In this document: positions 1-9,670 of the stretch, piece after piece
How positions within the stretch are numbered: position 1 is the first letter of the stretch
Layout: every line of letters begins with the position of its first letter
Assembly: GCA_001931905.2 (NCBI GenBank)
Contig: MSJI02000643.1
Span: 48,496-112,495 of the forward strand
From: Cladosporium sp. IMV 00045
Taxonomy: Eukaryota > Ascomycota > Dothideomycetes > Cladosporiales > Cladosporiaceae
Reading direction: 5' to 3'
Length of the DNA: 64,000 bases
Position numbers and translations under genes: made by a program
Notes under the pieces: generated by a model
Seen by the model: only the letters and a program-made list of their open reading frames with translations
Told to the model about the DNA's origin: nothing
Databases searched by the model: none

Positions 1-654
1 ACTCTGGAACGGCCATTGTGATCAGGGCAGACCGTTTGGTGGTAAGGGCCAACGGTGGAGAACGTCGCTCAGAACCAATGCTCTTGCGTACCTGATGACC
101 GCCCTGCAGAACTAATGATTCGATAGACAGATACGAGAAGTCGAGATGCCCATCGATTGAGTGGTGAAAGGGAAGACGTGGGCAAATAGATTGATGCTCA
201 GCTCAACGGGCGAAATTATCTGATCCTAAGATCCGAGCACGGATACCCAATGGACACGTTCGCAGATCACAAGCCCTCAATTCTCGCTTCCTTTGACCAG
301 CTCCAACCTGTGCACATGTGAAAACCTTGCGGCTCTATACCCTACCAAGCTAAAGCAAGCATTGAGGTGGTGGCGCTAGGCAATGTGCTTGTCTGATCAT
401 CGGATAAAGCTCTGGTTCTGGGTTTATGGCTCGCGTAATGTTCCATTCTGTCCGTGCGAGGGTAATTGTGCGTACTTCTTAAGGAATTGCTGAAATGAGC
501 GTTACGAACGATGGCTCGCAGAGTTGCTCTGCCGGAGCTGTAACGAAGGTTCATCTTCTTTGTGGGAGTACCTGGAACGAACAACGACTTTACATCCACC
601 TCTCAAGCCTTGTGAATGCGACAGCGATGTGACAGATCGACCTGCCAAAATTCC
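1..654. other. No gene recognised
   Basis: I see no supported coding region, RNA gene or repeat here. The only open frame (342-599, minus) has no recognisable composition or motif. The right part is probably the 3' flank of the methyltransferase gene that ends at 655. Confidence 0.5.
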
Positions 655-1727
655 CTACATCGGTTTCTGCCCAACAACAACCATATGATCACCAGCCCAC
701 GCAATCCCCTTCTTCGCATCCTCACTCGCCTCTTCAGTAAACCTCGCGAACTTATCCCTCACTTCTCCTTCCAGCATCTTCGCCGTCCCGTCAATCGAAG
801 CGGCAACAACGCCCTCCGTCCAAAACCTCAAGTACTGCCGAGGGAGATTCTCTCGAGTCCTGCGCTCGAAAACAATGTTCTCCAGACCCTGCGCCTTGAC
901 TAGCTCCGCCATCTGAGTGGGCCAAGTCATCCGGCCGAGAAAAGACAGGCCGAGAGCGCGCATCTTGTGTACGCCGCTGTCTTCTTGCGTGATGCCATTT
1001 TCCTCCAGGCCGATGTAGACGTCGTTGCCCCAGTCGACTTCGTTCCATTGTAGGTATCCTCCGGGCTCTGGTGCGCGTTTGTCAGATGTCGTACTTCTTG
1101 CGTTAATTTTGTTACTCACTGAGCATCTTCAACAGCTTCTCAAGGAGAGGGACGGGATCATTGTTCTTGACCAGGCCGAGCAGGAAGCGTGCGTGAACAA
1201 GATCATACTGTCCCACGAACTCTGGCGGCACGTCTTCGTGCAAGTCCAGGTACTTGAAGTTGACATTGTCGGGCAGCAGATGTTTGGGCGGTGCTTGGTG
1301 AAGAGCAATGTCGAGACCGTCCAAGCGCTCGGCTTCTGGGTAGTCGTCGGCCGCATCAAGTAGCCAGATTCTATTGTCCAGATATGAGCTATGTTCAATA
1401 CAGTGTTAGCTGATGACTTACCCCGTGCCGCATCCTACATCGGCAATGCGCAAGTTTGGTCGCTCCTTAAGTTTGACGGATGGATGGACTACCCATGGGA
1501 AGTACTTCTTCCAGATCTGCAAGGTTTACTTTCGTCAGCGGTCTACGCAAACAGCAGAAGGCCAATGATTTCTAAGAGTTATAAAGCTCACTTCGACTCA
1601 GTCAGCAAACATGTCATCTTTCATCTCTAAATCATGGGTCCTCACCAAAATGACAGAGATTTAGACGGACGGAATCGATCACTCCGCGAGCAAGAGGGTA
1701 GGTATCGAGTTTGCCGGGCAACGACAT
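655..1727 (-). CDS. LaeA-like SAM-dependent methyltransferase
   Basis: This is a class I SAM-dependent methyltransferase of the fungal LaeA/UMTA-like type; the substrate cannot be told. My model has five exons: 1646-1727, 1592-1596 (only 5 nt), 1422-1516, 1120-1370 and 655-1067, giving 281 residues with every phase consistent. The N-terminus reads MSLPGKLDTYPLARG, then RLNLCHF. Motif I is ADVGCGTGIWLLDAA, and it is rebuilt exactly when the 51-nt intron 1371-1421 is removed. Further on are an acidic loop (GLDIA), FKYLDLHEDVP, YDLVHARFLLG and the post-motif KPGGYLQWNEVDWG, which is rebuilt across intron 1068-1119. The C-terminal half is an alpha-helical substrate region ending in VVVGQKPM. Such genes may act in secondary-metabolite regulation or small-molecule methylation, but no biosynthetic cluster surrounds this one. 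The 5-nt exon is the least certain part. Confidence 0.75.
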
Positions 1728-2169
1728 CGTGTGAAACAATCAGATCAATGTTCGTTTGGTTGGAAACTTGCTTTTCGAGAGATTGTTTGGCTCAAGAAAT
1801 AATGTGAGTTGGGTGAAGTGAGATATATGTAATGAAAGCTCCAATGCCGGTGTCTCGATTGAGTATGCAGGTGATCCAACGGCAAGCGCGGCCCACATGA
1901 GATTCAGCCCTCGCATTCACGGCGACGAAGAAAGTATCGTGGTTAGCTGAATGATTTGGAAAAGCGTCAATACAATATTCTTCGAGATCGACAGACTTCA
2001 TCTGTATGATTTCACATCGGTGACAGCAAAGGAAGACGCCTGCGCCGTGATGTTCGGTTTGGGTGGCGGCATGGAAGGGTTAGGGTTGGGGTACCGCTCC
2101 AATGTGTTGGAAGCGATGCAAACATGAAGTGATATAATCAGCACAGAAGCAGCAGATCTCATCAATCCA
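1728..2169. other. Intergenic, upstream of methyltransferase and tRNA
   Basis: This stretch lies between the methyltransferase start and the tRNA gene. I see no conserved coding content; it probably contains the methyltransferase promoter on the minus strand. Confidence 0.4.
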
Positions 2170-2269
2170 GGGGATATGGTCTAGCGGTATGACATCTTCT
2201 TAGCACTGTACAATCACCCCGTACTTAGCTGAGTGGAGAAGGTTCCCGGTTCGACTCCGGGTTTCTCCA
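2170..2269 (+). tRNA. tRNA-Ala (AGC) with a 28-nt intron
   Basis: The sequence folds as a full cloverleaf. The acceptor stem is GGGGATA with TTTCTCC, including a G3-U70 wobble pair (the alanine identity element) and one T-T mismatch. The D stem is GTC/GAC. The anticodon stem is TCTTC/GGAGA with loop TTAGCA...T, giving anticodon AGC at 2202-2204. The variable region is 5 nt, the T stem is CCCGG/CCGGG with loop TTCGACT, and the discriminator is A. A 28-nt intron at 2206-2233 sits at the canonical place, one base 3' of the anticodon; the mature tRNA would be 72 nt before CCA addition. T-runs follow within about 40 nt as a possible Pol III terminator. Confidence 0.85.
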
Positions 2270-2764
2270 TGAGTGCTCATCTTCGGATGAGGTTCATCTT
2301 TTGCTCTTTTGCTGTGTTGCCAGATTCAGCTGACCTTGGTGCAAGGCCGACAGCAACGGGAGGTGATGTTTTTGTCTTGTCGAGTTGGCAAATACTTGTC
2401 CTCTACACTACAAGGCTACTGAGTGTTCTCAGCATTCTCGAAACACGCGGTTGATTGATCTCACAGCTGGGTCCCTGCGATGGTCATTCGATACAGGTTA
2501 CAATACGAGCATGTAGCGCATGGAGCGCCGGGCCAGGCAGAAGGAGGTACAAGTACGGAGAGCCTCAAGCAGGAACGATGGCAAACAGGGTCTCACGCTA
2601 TTGAATGAACGGGATAATGAAAAGGTCGAGAGAGTCAATCCTGTTAGATATCTCGAATCTACATAAGCCCCTTACGAGCCGAATCGCAATCGCAGCCATT
2701 TCGGGGGTATAGTACAACTACTTTTGGGTCTGGAATCTTATCTAGTCCAAGTAAATGGCTAGTT
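2270..2764. other. Intergenic
   Basis: Between the tRNA and the 3' end of OST3. I see no supported gene; the right side is likely the OST3 3' UTR. Confidence 0.4.
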
Positions 2765-3924
2765 CTAGAAAGGCGGCAGCCAGAATGGGTAGCCGCCGTT
2801 CTTGATTCTGAACACGCTCAGAAGGAAAGAGTACATTCCCAGGAGAACAGCGCCCCAGAGAAAGACTGCGAGCTGCTGCCTACGCGAGTCTGCGATGCGT
2901 GGGACCTTGAGGGCAAGGCTGATGGTCGCGAAGGAGAGGATACCGTCTAGGGGGCAGAGTTAGCAATATTTCATGGAGTGCTCAATCGCATTCGTTGACT
3001 TACACATCGCTGCAACGATTTGAGTCTCAAGACCGAACTGGTTCTGGAAGCCACCGGCAAAGTAGCTAACGCCGCCCTTGCCATTGGCCGCGACGTAGGG
3101 CACCTTGCGAATGTGGTTGAACATGTGGCCGCTGGTGAAGAGAAGGACGGCGATTAAGCTGACGGCAGCCCACAGGTTGCGGTTCTGGACAATCGGGAGG
3201 AGGTAAGGCGAAGCGACGAAAAGGAAGGTCAGAGCTCCGACGATAGCGGTCGTGACAGTGACAATCTTAACATAGTTGATCGGGCGGACGATCGGTGGGT
3301 GAGGTGCATCGGGGAGATGGCGGCTGAGCCACGCGTGGATGGGCTCGGCCTTGTCGGAGCTAATACAGTCAGGATGTCAGTACAAGGTATTCATTGACTG
3401 TATAGACTTTGAGACTCACCCAGAAAGGAAATCGAAGCGAATGGGAGAAGGATCGGTGCTGGCGTTGGGTCCAGTGGTTGGGCGGAAGAGAAGCAAGACA
3501 GGCGCGGTTTGCAGCATCAGCTGTTCCTGGTTAGTCTCCATAGCAAATACTCTACAGCATTTTATTGACATACCGACTGAAATGTCGCCTTGCCGTCAAG
3601 GAAGTCCAATGTTCCAAACAACAGCTTTCCTTCTCCTGCCTTGTCGCCCTTGGACCAGCTGCGAGCCAGAAGATCATACTCCGGTTGGAAATCGTTACAG
3701 AGGCCGCAGCCGAATCTTGCCTCGAGCGCAGTGAGGAGGACGGCGACAGAGTAGTCGCGAGGTGTCTTGGTGAGCTCCGCGTAGGACTTGTCGTCGAGTT
3801 TCACTGAGCCAGATGCCGACAGCTGTTTGGAGTTGTAGGTTTGGAAGCGATCGCCAGAGGATTTCTTCGCAGCCAATGCGGTGAAGGGCAGCAGTGCCGC
3901 CGTCAGGGCGGAGAAGAACTTCAT
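2765..3924 (-). CDS. OST3: Oligosaccharyltransferase subunit OST3/OST6
   Basis: This is the thioredoxin-like subunit of the ER oligosaccharyltransferase, which transfers the lipid-linked glycan to Asn in nascent proteins; OST3/OST6 forms transient mixed disulfides with substrate cysteines. There are four exons: 3574-3924, 3420-3520, 3004-3359 and 2765-2946, totalling 329 residues, near the family length. A signal peptide starts MKFFSALTAALLPFTALA. The lumenal thioredoxin fold carries the redox motif FGCGLCNDF (CxxC). Four hydrophobic spans follow in the C-terminal half (VTTAIVGALTFLFVAS, a span around LWAAVSLIAVLLFTSG, one in exon 4 around ILSFATISLAL and a last one LAVFLWGAVLLGMYSFLL). The protein ends GGYPFWLPPF, typical of the family. 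The gene is divergent from the coiled-coil gene at 4211, with 286 bp of shared upstream sequence. Confidence 0.95.
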
Positions 3925-4210
3925 CGTGAAGAGTGGTGGTGTTGGTGAGGAACAATGGCTGTCACGAACAATCGACAACGACGACGTCAAGTCGCTCTCT
4001 CTCCCTCCAGCTGTTGCACACGCTTGGAGCTTCCAGCTGTCGAGATGATGCGGCTCAGCGCTAGCCGCGGGGACAGCCGAAGTGCCGACGCCCGATTGTT
4101 TACATCCAGCCAAACAACACAAGACCCGCCCAAGGCACACCCTCTCTACGCAAACGACTGATCAATGCGCCTCACTACCTAACAGCACAGCATACACATA
4201 CTAGTAGCGC

Positions 4211-6244
4211 ATGTCATTCGCGCATACTCTACATAACATGGCTCCTCAGCCGCACAACATGCATTCACAACAATACGAACAAGCGCTCCAGACGTCGGCG
4301 CTCGAGCTCAAGTACGCAAACAACACCCACATGGTCGACATCTTAGAGAAGATGGAGGATATCCGCCGACTGCGCTTCAATGTCAACTGTCTGGAAGACG
4401 ACAATGATGACATACGCGAGCAACTGCAAAACGAGGAAGACCGCGCCGACTCCTTCGAAAGGCTTGTCAATGAAAATCTCACGCGCGCTGAAGCCGCAGA
4501 AGCTGGACTTGCGGAGGTTGAGACCGAATTGAGGGCGCGCGAGAACGAGATCGCGGCGTTGACGACTGAGGCGCAAGCATTGAGAGATGCTCGCCAGGAC
4601 AACACCGCTGTCTTGACCGAGAAGTTGGCACTTGCGCGAGAACTGAGCACGCTGAAGCCGGAACTGGAGCATCTGAAAGTGCAAGCAGCTTCGGTGGAGC
4701 AGTTGGTCGCAGAGAAGCTTGATCTGCAGCACCAGCTGACAAACGCGCAATGCGAGGTCGAGAAGGCGAAACGTGAGGCTCAGCGAGCGCTTGCCAAGCG
4801 CAGAAATACCGGTTTCGAGATCGCGCAGGAAGAGCAAGTGGACGACCTGAAGAGACAACTTCAGAAAGAGAAGAAGGCAAGAGAGCGCGCAGAGGAGGCA
4901 CTTCAGAACGCGCAAGGTGACATGGACGTAGACGATATCCGCAAGCAGCTGGCAAAAGAGAAGAAGCTGCGCGAGAAGGTGGAGGAAGAGCTGGAAGCCG
5001 CTCAGGAGAACACACAGATCGAAGATGTCCGAAAAGACTTACTGAAGGAGAAGAAGGCGAAGCAACGACTTGAAGATCTCGTGGAGAACCTGCAAGCCGA
5101 GGTCGAGAAAGAGAAGAAGGCCACTGCGCGTGCGCTGAAGCGTGCGGACGGGAACGCCAGTGCCGACGACCAGGCTGAAGAACTTCGCCAAGAACTCGCC
5201 AAAGAGAAGAAGGATCGCCAGCGTGCAGAGAAGAATATCGAGACTGCCACGGAGGAAAACGAGGCGCAGAGGACTGCCCTTGAAGACAGACTCGGGAAAT
5301 TCCGCGAGAAGCTCAGGACGACCAAGGAGAAGCTCAAAGAAATGGAGACCGAGCTTGCTGTTGCGAAGGACGCCGCCGAAGCTGCTGCAGCTATGCCTCC
5401 TCCTCCACCCAAAGCAGCAGCAAAGGCGGCTGCTCCCAAGGCTACCAAGAAACGCGCCGCTGCAGCAATGGAGCCTGAGGAGAGCGCTCTTGGAACCCCA
5501 GGCGATGGCGCAGGGGCGAAGAAGCGCGGCCGCAAAGCCCCCAGCAACGGTGTTGGCGACAAGAGCACATTTTCCATCACGCCTTTCCTTAACAAGACTA
5601 TGAGCGCCGACCTGGACGAGCAATCTGAGAACGAAGAGGAGCCTTCGCCTGCCGCACAGAAATCACCCAAGCAGCCTCTCGGTGACACGACGTCAAGCAA
5701 AGGCAACGCAAAGCCAAAGAAAGCTGCCGCTCAACGCAAGCCCAAAGCTCCACAGCTTGAGATGGTGACTGAAGAGAACGAAGACGTGCACTCGCAAGGC
5801 CAAGAGAACGCCGAGAAAGCGACCGGCAAAGCGGGCGGTATGAAGCTGAAGACAAAGACGAATGACGGACCAGATGAAACCCGCGAGCCCAGCAAGAAGA
5901 GGAGGCCTCGCAAGTCGCTCGTTGAATTCGACACTTTCCGCGCTTCCGAGGAGAAGTCAACCACTCTGCAGAAGAAGAAGCGAAAGCTCGGCGGAATGGG
6001 CAAGACTCTCATGGACGAGGAGGAAGACTCGCAGCCTCCGGCGAAGGGAGGCTTTGGCGCCCGTGGTCTATTTGGAAGCAAGGGTTTCAGCGCGCTCGCA
6101 GGACCGAAGAAGGGCGCCAGCATGCTCGGTAGGAGCTCTGGTGTCGGCAAGAGTGTCTTGATGAGCGCGGCGGATGGATCTGGGTTTCAGTTCTCGCCTC
6201 TGAAGCGATCGAGGAAGAACCTTGACGACACTCTGAGGGGATGA
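4211..6244 (+). CDS. Coiled-coil protein with basic C-terminal tail, uncharacterised
   Basis: A single-exon frame of 677 residues. About residues 25-390 are predicted coiled coil, rich in Glu/Lys/Arg/Leu, with a recurring phrase (LxKEKKxRxRxE) at roughly 30-40 residue spacing. Then come an Ala/Pro linker (MPPPPPKAAAKAAAPK), a long basic and Ser/Pro-rich region with NLS-like clusters (KKRGRK, KKRRPRKS, KKKRKLGG), a Gly-rich segment and the ending FSPLKRSRKNLDDTLRG, which contains a CDK-like SPLK site. I do not recognise the family with confidence. Architecture suggests a nuclear, chromosome- or spindle-associated scaffold, but that is inference. An earlier in-frame Met is used as start; MAPQPH at residue 10 is an alternative. 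Confidence 0.8.
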   Translation: MSFAHTLHNMAPQPHNMHSQQYEQALQTSALELKYANNTHMVDILEKMEDIRRLRFNVNCLEDDNDDIREQLQNEEDRADSFERLVNENLTRAEAAEAGLAEVETELRARENEIAALTTEAQALRDARQDNTAVLTEKLALARELSTLKPELEHLKVQAASVEQLVAEKLDLQHQLTNAQCEVEKAKREAQRALAKRRNTGFEIAQEEQVDDLKRQLQKEKKARERAEEALQNAQGDMDVDDIRKQLAKEKKLREKVEEELEAAQENTQIEDVRKDLLKEKKAKQRLEDLVENLQAEVEKEKKATARALKRADGNASADDQAEELRQELAKEKKDRQRAEKNIETATEENEAQRTALEDRLGKFREKLRTTKEKLKEMETELAVAKDAAEAAAAMPPPPPKAAAKAAAPKATKKRAAAAMEPEESALGTPGDGAGAKKRGRKAPSNGVGDKSTFSITPFLNKTMSADLDEQSENEEEPSPAAQKSPKQPLGDTTSSKGNAKPKKAAAQRKPKAPQLEMVTEENEDVHSQGQENAEKATGKAGGMKLKTKTNDGPDETREPSKKRRPRKSLVEFDTFRASEEKSTTLQKKKRKLGGMGKTLMDEEEDSQPPAKGGFGARGLFGSKGFSALAGPKKGASMLGRSSGVGKSVLMSAADGSGFQFSPLKRSRKNLDDTLRG

Positions 6245-6624
6245 GAAAGTCCGTCTCAGGTCTGAAAACACTTTTCGTAATGTTCTTTCTCTCTGGATAA
6301 TGGCGCTGGTGTGGCGGGTGATAAGCATTTGGATGGCGTTTTGTTGGTCTTGACTGCTGCATTGATGGTATGCTGGCAGCTTTTCTCGTACTGGTTTTTC
6401 TTGATAAATTTTCTTCAATCGACTTTGAACCATTGTCTTCCATATCTTCATTCCATGCACGCTATATGCAAATTTCCTATGCTATCAAAAAATTGCTGGG
6501 GGTATCTCGTTCGTGACCGTCTATTCTATGCAATTCTTCGTATCATGCCTCGTCAAGCGGTCGGTCTGAAACTCAACCACAGAACTCATCCACACCGTCC
6601 ATGCCATCGTCAACCCCTCCCGGC
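6245..6624. other. Convergent 3' flanks
   Basis: The stretch between the coiled-coil gene and the RWD gene on the opposite strand is T-rich and looks like two facing 3' UTRs. No gene seen. Confidence 0.5.
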
Positions 6625-7320
6625 TCACTTTATCTTCACCGCCTGCATGAACTCCTCCTTTTTCGCCTCCTCAATCTCCCCCACCAGATCGCCCATATCC
6701 TCCACCTCCCTCACCCCACCACCATGCTTGAACGTCCACGCCTCATCCACCTCCAACCGCACCTGAAACGCCGCCCAGTTCAAATCCTTCAGCTCGCCCA
6801 CATGCTCGCGCACCGCATTCGCTGGCCCGGAGTAGACCAACACGCCCGGATAGCCCGGCTTGGTGACGCCGGAAACCGACTCGCTGGGCGAAAGGGCCTG
6901 CTTGCGCTTATTCGCGTTGAGCAAGTGGTGCAGCCAGACGACGATGGTGGCCGATCCGCCCTCGGGCTCGTCCGTCGCGGCTGGCTGCTCCAACCCCTCG
7001 CTCGTGGCGTGCAGTTCGTGGTCTGCCACCAGCGAGTCGAACACCGTCACCGCCGCGTCTAGCACTTCCTCGCCCGCTGAGTAGTCTTGCAGCAGCTGCT
7101 TTTTCACTTCGCCGCTGATGTCGCGCTTGCCTACGCATGCGGAGAGGACTACTGGTCGCCCGGTCGTGAGGTAGTCGTCTTCGAGCCGCAGGACCATGGT
7201 GCTGTTGGTGCCTTTGAATGTCATTTCGCGGGATTGAGGGTTCCATGTTATTTGGTCGGGGTACATTGCTTCGAGGAGGGCGACTTCGTTCGCTAGCCGT
7301 TCTTCGTGGTCGGACGTCAT
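6625..7320 (-). CDS. RWD domain / Prp3_C (DUF1115)-like protein
   Basis: A single exon of 231 residues. Residues about 5-115 form an RWD domain: it opens ERLANEVALLEAMYPDQI, which carries the YPD signature of RWD folds, followed by alternating strands (MTFKG, MVLRLED, PVVLSACV). Residues about 130-225 match the small domain found C-terminally in Prp3 and RWDD2 proteins (VVWLHHLLNANKRKQAL, YPGVLVYSGPANAVREHVGELKDLNWAAFQVR). RWD domains are protein-interaction modules; the precise role of RWDD2-type proteins is not established. It is divergent from the gene at 8117 across about 800 bp. Confidence 0.8.
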   Translation of the reverse strand: MTSDHEERLANEVALLEAMYPDQITWNPQSREMTFKGTNSTMVLRLEDDYLTTGRPVVLSACVGKRDISGEVKKQLLQDYSAGEEVLDAAVTVFDSLVADHELHATSEGLEQPAATDEPEGGSATIVVWLHHLLNANKRKQALSPSESVSGVTKPGYPGVLVYSGPANAVREHVGELKDLNWAAFQVRLEVDEAWTFKHGGGVREVEDMGDLVGEIEEAKKEEFMQAVKIK

Positions 7321-8116
7321 GATTATGAGCGGGAGAGATTTGGAGAGATGTGTCTTTGAGAGAGAGACTGGTATCTGGTAGGTTTATTGGTTCATCCAAG
7401 GCTTGGGATATGTTGCTTGGATCGTGGAAAGTGACGTGTCGCGAAGCATAATACTACGTAAAAGGTGCTAGGGTGCTTTTTTTGATTGCGTAGAAGGGTG
7501 AAAGCCGGGGAGTCGGAGCGTCGATGATGAGAATGTGACGATGTCACGGCAACAGGGAACGCTCCCGCGACGGCGGAAGTGACGTGAGGCCGAGACTATG
7601 CGATTATGAGCCAGTCGAGCGTATTTGTGATGAGGCGTCCCTTCAAATCCTTCACAACATGGTCGATTGACAGTGACGAGGATTCAGTTGTGTGGAAGTG
7701 ATGATCAGATGACATCACTCTATTGATGTGAATTGATGTTCATCGACCGAAGAAGTATGTCGATCACTCGCATTGAAGTTCGCGATTGGCCGGCGAAACA
7801 GGCGTCATTTGCCCGCTTGATTGTGAGAAGGAGGTGCTGCTGATCGACATACTTATGCGTCCGGAAGACCTCAGTCGATCACAGATCCAATAGATCAAAT
7901 CATTGACGACATCATCGTCACTTCACCCATCAAAGTATCTCCTCAGTCGCGTCCCCCTGACGCGCCAGTCCAATTGAGCACGCGTCACTTCAATATCCCG
8001 TGAAACCTCTCTCGACACATCCTTTTCTTTCATCTCTCAATACCCCAACACGCCACACTTCCCCTTCCACCTTCCAACAACTACACCACAACCAAACACA
8101 TACCATCTCACCAAGC
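7321..8116. promoter_or_regulatory. Divergent intergenic region with a 14-bp inverted repeat
   Basis: Shared upstream region of the RWD gene (-) and the conserved fungal gene at 8117 (+). It contains a perfect 14-bp inverted repeat (7753-7766 and 7841-7854, arms reading aagtatgtcgatca and its complement) separated by 74 bp, and several ATTGATG/ATCGATC-like words. The last 150 bp before 8117 are pyrimidine-rich, as in many fungal core promoters. No coding region recognised. Confidence 0.4.
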
Positions 8117-9670
8117 ATGGCCGGCACTCGCCAGTCCGCGCGCGTCGCCGCGCAGAGCAACAACTCCAGCCCACCAAGCGCCACCCCATCTAGCGGCACC
8201 AAGCGAAAGGCTGACGCCGACGCCACTTCGCCTACGACCACCAAGGGCAAGCGTGGAAGGCCAGCGAAGCAGCAGAAGAGTCTTGAGGAAGTCATCCCAG
8301 ATGACGGGAAGCGCGAGGAAGTGAAGGCAGCGGTTGCGAATGAGGCAGATGAGGGCAATGGTGAAGAAGCCAACGATGGCGATGACGAGAAGGCCGAGGG
8401 ACAAGACACGAATGGCGAAGCTGGTATGCCCATTTGCTTCTCTAATCAACCATAGATTCACTCGCTGACTCTGCTCGCAGACAACAATACCAAGACTGAA
8501 GACAGTCACGCCAATGGCAACGGAACTGCAAAGGCAGACGATGAGAAGCCAAACGCGTTCGATAAAGTGCAGGCAGATGAGAACGACGAAGGAGCTACCG
8601 CGGCAAAGGTGAGTTATTCGCGACTGATACATTCACATTACAACCACTGACTCAATCGCACACAGACCGAAGACACCAAAGAGACCAATGGCAACAAGCA
8701 AGAGCCCAAGGAAGATGGCAGTGCCGACATCGACGACAAAGCCGTGGAAGAAGACAAGACACGCGAAGAGGCGCAGCCCTCCAACGTCCTGGAGAAAGGC
8801 GTCATCTACTTCTTCACCCGCGGTCGCGTCGGCACGGACAACCCAGACAGCGTTCAGGATCTCCAGCGCAGCTTCTTCGTGATGCGCCCTCTTCCAGCAG
8901 GCGGCAAGATCACCGACGGCGCAGTGCAAGAGATGAAGAACCTCCGCCTCCTCGCGCTTCCCAAGAAAGTCTGGCCCAAGAGCGGGAAGGATAGGTTCAT
9001 GTCATTCGTGGAGAAGGCTGGCACCACGATGGCGGAGCTCAAAGAGAGCTTCATGTCGGGCTCAGAATACTCCACCAAAACCACCGGCACCAACCACACC
9101 CCCAACGTCACGCTCGTCGGCGAGGGCGTGTACGCCTTCACCAACACCGGCGGCGGTCGTGGCACCTCCCACATTGCCTACATGCTGACCGTGCCGACCT
9201 CACCGGGCGAGGTGCAGGACGACATCGGCATCAAAGACAAGGGCAGCTTCGTCATCAGCCTCAAGAACCCGGAGTCCTCTGGCCCCGCCAACGCGCAGCT
9301 GCCTCAGGGTCCGGACTACCCGCGCGAGTTCATTGACGAGTTCGGCGGTCGCGGCTGGATGCCGGCGGAGCCGAAGCACATCGACTACGCCAACGCGCAG
9401 ATTCTGATGATCGGTGAAGATTTTGAGAACTCGACGAACCTTGAGGCGAATCCGAAGGATGAGAAGGACGACTCCAAGGAGCTTCCGGAAGAGGAGCTGA
9501 AGAAGCTCGAGAGTGAGGACGAGCAAAGGGTTCAGCACCTCAAGGGCAAGTTTCATTCCAAGTTTGTTCCTGTCTCTTGGGATCCCAGCTGACAAGAATT
9601 AGGTGACGATACCATCTTCGCCGACCTCGGTGTCTCGAAGAAGGAGTATGGCATCACCACCACGTGGTAG
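8117..9670 (+). CDS. Conserved fungal nuclear-type protein, unknown function (GC-AG last intron)
   Basis: Four exons, 8117-8423, 8481-8608, 8666-9545 and 9603-9670, give 460 residues. The first 160 residues are low complexity: a basic start (MAGTRQSARVAAQSNN), an NLS-like KGKRGRPAK, then an acidic E/D/N-rich stretch. The conserved core begins near VLEKGVIYFFTRGRVG and includes LPKKVWPKSGKDRFMSFVEK, HTPNVTLVGEGVYAFT, SHIAYMLTVP and LPQGPDYPREFIDEFGGRGW. From memory, homologues occur across Pezizomycotina and some are labelled BTB-domain transcription factors, but I see no BTB motif. The last intron starts GCAAGT at 9546 instead of GT, with branch point CTGAC and acceptor AATTAG. Splicing there gives HLKGDDTIFADLGVSKKEYG...TTTW, the expected family ending; without it the frame stops after SWDPS. 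Confidence 0.85.
9546..9602 (+). other. GC-AG intron
   Basis: Intron 3 of the gene at 8117-9670. Donor is gcaagt, branch point ctgac, acceptor aattag, length 57 nt. Use of the GC donor restores the expected C-terminal sequence ADLGVSKKEYG. Confidence 0.8.

Noticed and set aside
7990..8632. Open frames on the minus strand opposite the start of the gene at 8117
   Set aside because: They are antisense shadows of the low-complexity coding sequence; no motif or sensible start.
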